A stretch of DNA of 14,716 nucleotides from Anaerolineales bacterium UBA6131 (lineage in GTDB: Bacteria; Chloroflexota; Anaerolineae; UBA2200): assembly GCA_002435875.1 (NCBI GenBank), contig DIVN01000247.1:1-14716 (forward strand). Direction: 5' to 3'. This document shows positions 13,882-14,716 of this stretch, in pieces (position 1 is the first letter of the stretch; every line of letters starts with the position of its first letter). The position numbers and the translations under genes were made by a program. The notes under the pieces were generated by a model. It had not been told where the DNA came from, made no database searches, and was given only the letters and a program-made list of their open reading frames with translations.

Positions 13882-14196
13882 ATGCTACCATACGAGATGG
13901 TCTTTATCGTCCGCCCGACGATCGAAGAAGATGCCCTCAATGCTCTGGTCGAGAAGGTTTCTCAAAGCGTTCGGGACCTGGGTGGAGAGATCCAGCAAGT
14001 CGATGCGTGGGGCAGGAGACGACTGGCCTACCCCATTCAGAGACACCACGATGGCTTCTACTTTCTGATGACAATGTCGTTGCCATCTACTGCCGTACGT
14101 AGTCTGGAACGAGGACTCAAGTTGATGGAAGACGTCATTCGCTACCTCGTTGTCCGCAAGGACGAGACTCCCAAGAGTCCAGAACCTGAGAAGTAA
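13882..14196 (+). CDS. rpsF: 30S ribosomal protein bS6
   Basis: bS6 is a small-subunit protein that binds the central domain of 16S rRNA as a heterodimer with bS18. The 104-residue protein starts MLPYEMVFIVRP and contains the diagnostic WGRRRLAYPIQRHHDGFYFLM block (43-63), ending in a mixed charged tail (TPKSPEPEK). An excellent AAAGGAGGG at 13867-13875 lies just upstream. The stop is 15 nt before rpsR. In many bacteria ssb sits between the two; here it does not. Confidence 0.96.
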   Translation: MLPYEMVFIVRPTIEEDALNALVEKVSQSVRDLGGEIQQVDAWGRRRLAYPIQRHHDGFYFLMTMSLPSTAVRSLERGLKLMEDVIRYLVVRKDETPKSPEPEK

Positions 14197-14200
14197 TCCA

Positions 14201-14206
14201 AGGAGG
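14201..14206 (+). promoter_or_regulatory. Ribosome binding site for the TTG start of rpsR
   Basis: A full AGGAGG at 14201-14206 stands 5 nt before TTG 14212. No ATG or GTG occurs in this frame near the site, so the strong site compensates for the weak start codon. Confidence 0.7.
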
Positions 14207-14211
14207 CTATT

Positions 14212-14532
14212 TTGGCTACCGATAGAGAGACGAGCGGGCCGCCGCGCTCTGCCCGCTACAGTAGTTCTGGTCCGACTGGACAGAGACGCAGACGACCGAT
14301 GGGCAGGGGTGCACGTCGTCGAGTCTGTGCCTATTGTGGTGACAAAGCTGCCCATATCGACTACAAGGCCGCAAACCAGCTACAGAACAACATCTCGGAG
14401 AGAGGCAAGATCCTGCCCCGGCGCGCGACTGGCCTTTGCGCGCGGCACCAGCGAGAGATGGCAGTAGCTATCAAACGTGCCCGCTTTCTGGCGATGCTCC
14501 CCTTCACGTCGGAACAGCGCCATAGAAGCTGA
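14212..14532 (+). CDS. rpsR: 30S ribosomal protein bS18
   Basis: bS18 pairs with bS6 on the 30S platform. The 106-residue protein has a basic, Ser/Arg-rich N-terminal extension of about 35 residues, then the core: VCAYCGDK (38-45), HIDYKAANQLQ (48-58), ISERGKILPRRATGLCARHQREM (61-83) and AIKRARFLAMLPF (86-98). The CxxC pair plus the Cys in LCARH mark the zinc-binding, cysteine-containing (C+) form rather than the zinc-free form. Translation starts at TTG 14212 behind a perfect AGGAGG; the next ATG in frame is within the Arg-rich segment (residue 30) and lacks such a site. Confidence 0.94.
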   Translation: MATDRETSGPPRSARYSSSGPTGQRRRRPMGRGARRRVCAYCGDKAAHIDYKAANQLQNNISERGKILPRRATGLCARHQREMAVAIKRARFLAMLPFTSEQRHRS

Positions 14533-14579
14533 TGCTTGCGGCTGCATTGGTTCAGTGCGGTCGCCCCTGAGGTTAACTG

Positions 14580-14716
14580 ATGACGAACAAACCCACGCAG
14601 GCGGAAGCGCTTAGCCGCAGGCGACTCTCACGACAGGATCGCGAGGCGAGGCAGAAGAAGATTCTGTACACGATCATCGCTGCCACTGTTGCGATGGTAG
14701 TTCTGGTACTGGCATT
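14580..14716 (+). CDS. N-terminus of a membrane-anchored protein, possibly a SurA/parvulin-like foldase (partial)
   Basis: The frame opens at ATG 14580 behind GAGGT (14569-14573, 6 nt spacing) and runs off the window after 45 codons. The visible part is a strongly basic cytoplasmic segment (residues 1-28, rich in Arg, Lys and Gln) followed by a hydrophobic stretch from about 29 onward (ILYTIIAATVAMVVLVLA). This is the layout of a single-pass signal anchor. Similar N-termini are seen on secreted SurA/parvulin-type peptidyl-prolyl isomerases in some Chloroflexota, but no catalytic domain is visible here, so the product name is only a suggestion. It is not rplI, the gene that often follows rpsR. 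Confidence 0.6.
   Translation, partial: MTNKPTQAEALSRRRLSRQDREARQKKILYTIIAATVAMVVLVLA

Noticed and set aside
1..14716. CRISPR array, transposon, prophage or defence system
   Set aside because: I saw no regularly spaced repeats, transposase, integrase, toxin-antitoxin pair or other mobile-element gene; every sizeable plus-strand frame is a housekeeping or cofactor-maturation gene.

Overview
The window is a run of conventional bacterial chromosomal genes with short gaps, Shine-Dalgarno starts and a GC content that looks moderately high (not counted). Nothing in it looks like a phage, transposon, CRISPR array or defence island. The content suggests an anaerobe or facultative anaerobe that uses molybdenum/tungsten formate dehydrogenase and [NiFe] hydrogenase. 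Chloroflexota (Anaerolineae-like) is my tentative guess; it rests on gene style and order and is not proven by the sequence.

Region 1 (1-1682): the last 35 codons of an unidentified gene, a 15-bp perfect hairpin, then fdhD (sulfurtransferase for formate dehydrogenase) and mobA (molybdopterin guanylyltransferase). Both serve the Mo/W-bis-MGD cofactor. Region 2 (1737-2362): a lone minus-strand DUF1622 membrane protein with its own promoter-like sequence, followed by a 284-bp divergent intergenic space. Region 3 (2363-8754): a HoxW/HycI-type hydrogenase maturation endopeptidase and then a complete hypABFCDE set, tightly packed with overlaps. HypF and HypE make the cyanide ligand, HypC and HypD assemble Fe(CN)2CO, HypA and HypB deliver nickel, and the endopeptidase finishes the large subunit. 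No hydrogenase structural gene lies in the window.

Region 4 (8755-11069): a consensus-like promoter flanked by a 10-bp perfect inverted repeat, then an FtsK/SpoIIIE DNA translocase. Region 5 (11070-13702): a structured 250-bp gap, then yebC, ruvC, ruvA and cvpA, with ruvC and ruvA overlapping by 4 nt. Region 6 (13703-14716): an rpsF leader whose fold resembles the S6:S18 autoregulatory motif, then rpsF, rpsR directly after it (no ssb between), and the start of a membrane-anchored protein of unknown type, possibly a SurA/parvulin-like foldase.

I found no clearly novel system. The observations most worth checking are regulatory: the rpsF leader RNA, the inverted repeat at the ftsK promoter, the dyad inside the DUF1622 promoter, and the inverted-repeat structure after ftsK.
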